DNA from: JTS-RE37 sp041744575
GTDB taxonomy: Bacteria; Bacteroidota; Bacteroidia; Flavobacteriales; Flavobacteriaceae
Reading direction: 5' to 3'
DNA: 50,217 nt
Assembly (NCBI GenBank): GCA_041744575.1
Contig: JBGTKP010000022.1
Span: forward strand, 1 to 50,217
Shown: positions 50,089 through 50,217 of the stretch, in pieces
Position numbering within the stretch: position 1 is the stretch's first letter
Layout: every line of letters begins with the position of its first letter
Made by a program: the position numbers and the translations under genes
Notes under the pieces: model-generated
Told to the model about the DNA's origin: nothing
The model's database searches: none
What the model saw: the letters and a program-made list of their open reading frames with translations, nothing else

Positions 50089-50217
50089 TATATTTGCACC
50101 CGCTTTAAAGGGGATAATAATTCTTTTTAGGGTTTTGAAATAGTTCATTGACATATTGACAGACAGCGTTATTTTTTTTACTTCGCGAGAGGTTGGAAGG
50201 GTAATGCTCCAAGAATA
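50089..50217 (+). promoter_or_regulatory. Promoter and leader of a probable rRNA operon (16S gene beyond the window)
   Basis: TATATTTG (50089-50096), a perfect -7 box followed by CACCC, lies downstream of an AT-rich stretch. Further on is GTTCATTGACATATTGACAG (50144-50163), which resembles the boxA-like leader segment upstream of 16S rRNA in Bacteroidota (family knowledge, from memory). No ORF follows, and the window ends before any 16S sequence. The rRNA assignment is therefore inferred. Confidence 0.55.

Noticed and set aside
1..50217. tRNA genes, CRISPR arrays, insertion sequences, phage or toxin-antitoxin modules
   Set aside because: I looked through all gaps on both strands and found no cloverleaf, repeat-spacer pattern, transposase, integrase or att-like repeat.

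Overview
The window comes from the chromosome of a Bacteroidota bacterium, most probably a marine member of the Flavobacteriaceae (inference; genus not determinable here). The grounds are the many DUF families typical of that group (DUF2490, DUF4252, DUF4294, DUF6495, SatD-like/DUF3307), SusC/Oar-style TonB receptors with a carboxypeptidase-regulatory domain, a LytTR regulator, a SerB-SerA fusion, the near absence of Shine-Dalgarno sequences, and repeated Bacteroidota-type promoters (-7 box TAnnTTTG, sometimes with a -33 TTG 20 nt upstream). Coding density is high, no gene is visibly broken, and I see no insertion sequence, phage, CRISPR array or tRNA gene. It reads as core chromosome rather than an island.

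Layout. 1-2.3 kb: an Rrf2 regulator followed by a DUF2490 outer-membrane protein and a PiT-family anion permease. 2.4-6.3 kb: the oxidative pentose phosphate pathway, gnd divergent from zwf-pgl. 6.3-8.6 kb: acyl-CoA thioesterase, a small membrane protein and RmuC. 8.7-14.2 kb: a vitamin B12 uptake locus with a BtuF-like lipoprotein, BtuC-like permease and BtuD-like ATPase on the minus strand. Divergent from them is a BtuB-like receptor behind a long cobalamin riboswitch. 14.2-18.7 kb: an S41 lipoprotein protease, then an ECF sigma factor, a one-TM probable anti-sigma factor and three DUF4252 exported proteins in a row. 18.7-24.6 kb: MscS channel, PurB, an unusual sirtuin, a TrmH-like methyltransferase, SRPBCC and VOC proteins and a Tat-type metallophosphoesterase. 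24.6-29.9 kb: a MalS-like lipoprotein alpha-amylase, a carboxypeptidase-regulatory-domain protein, a DEAD-box helicase with a long leader, and RdgB.

29.9-36 kb: an ICMT-like methyltransferase, the SatD-like/DUF3307 pair, a non-coding stretch with nested stems, a phosphoserine phosphatase/phosphoglycerate dehydrogenase fusion, a SAM methyltransferase, RlmH and NadC. 36-42 kb: YihY-type membrane protein, DUF2147, PriA, an orphan LytTR response regulator and the S6-S18-L9 ribosomal operon. 42-50 kb: an Oar-like TonB receptor, DUF6495, HisS, a NUDIX hydrolase, an M42 peptidase and DUF4294. The right edge carries a strong promoter and leader that look like the start of an rRNA operon whose 16S gene lies just outside the window.

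The parts I find least explained are the sigma/anti-sigma/triple DUF4252 cassette, the SatD-like protein whose N-terminal half resembles a nucleotidyl-cyclase fold and is translationally coupled to a DUF3307 membrane protein, and the structured non-coding stretch upstream of the serine-biosynthesis fusion. All functions are inferred by reading the sequence; no database search was run.
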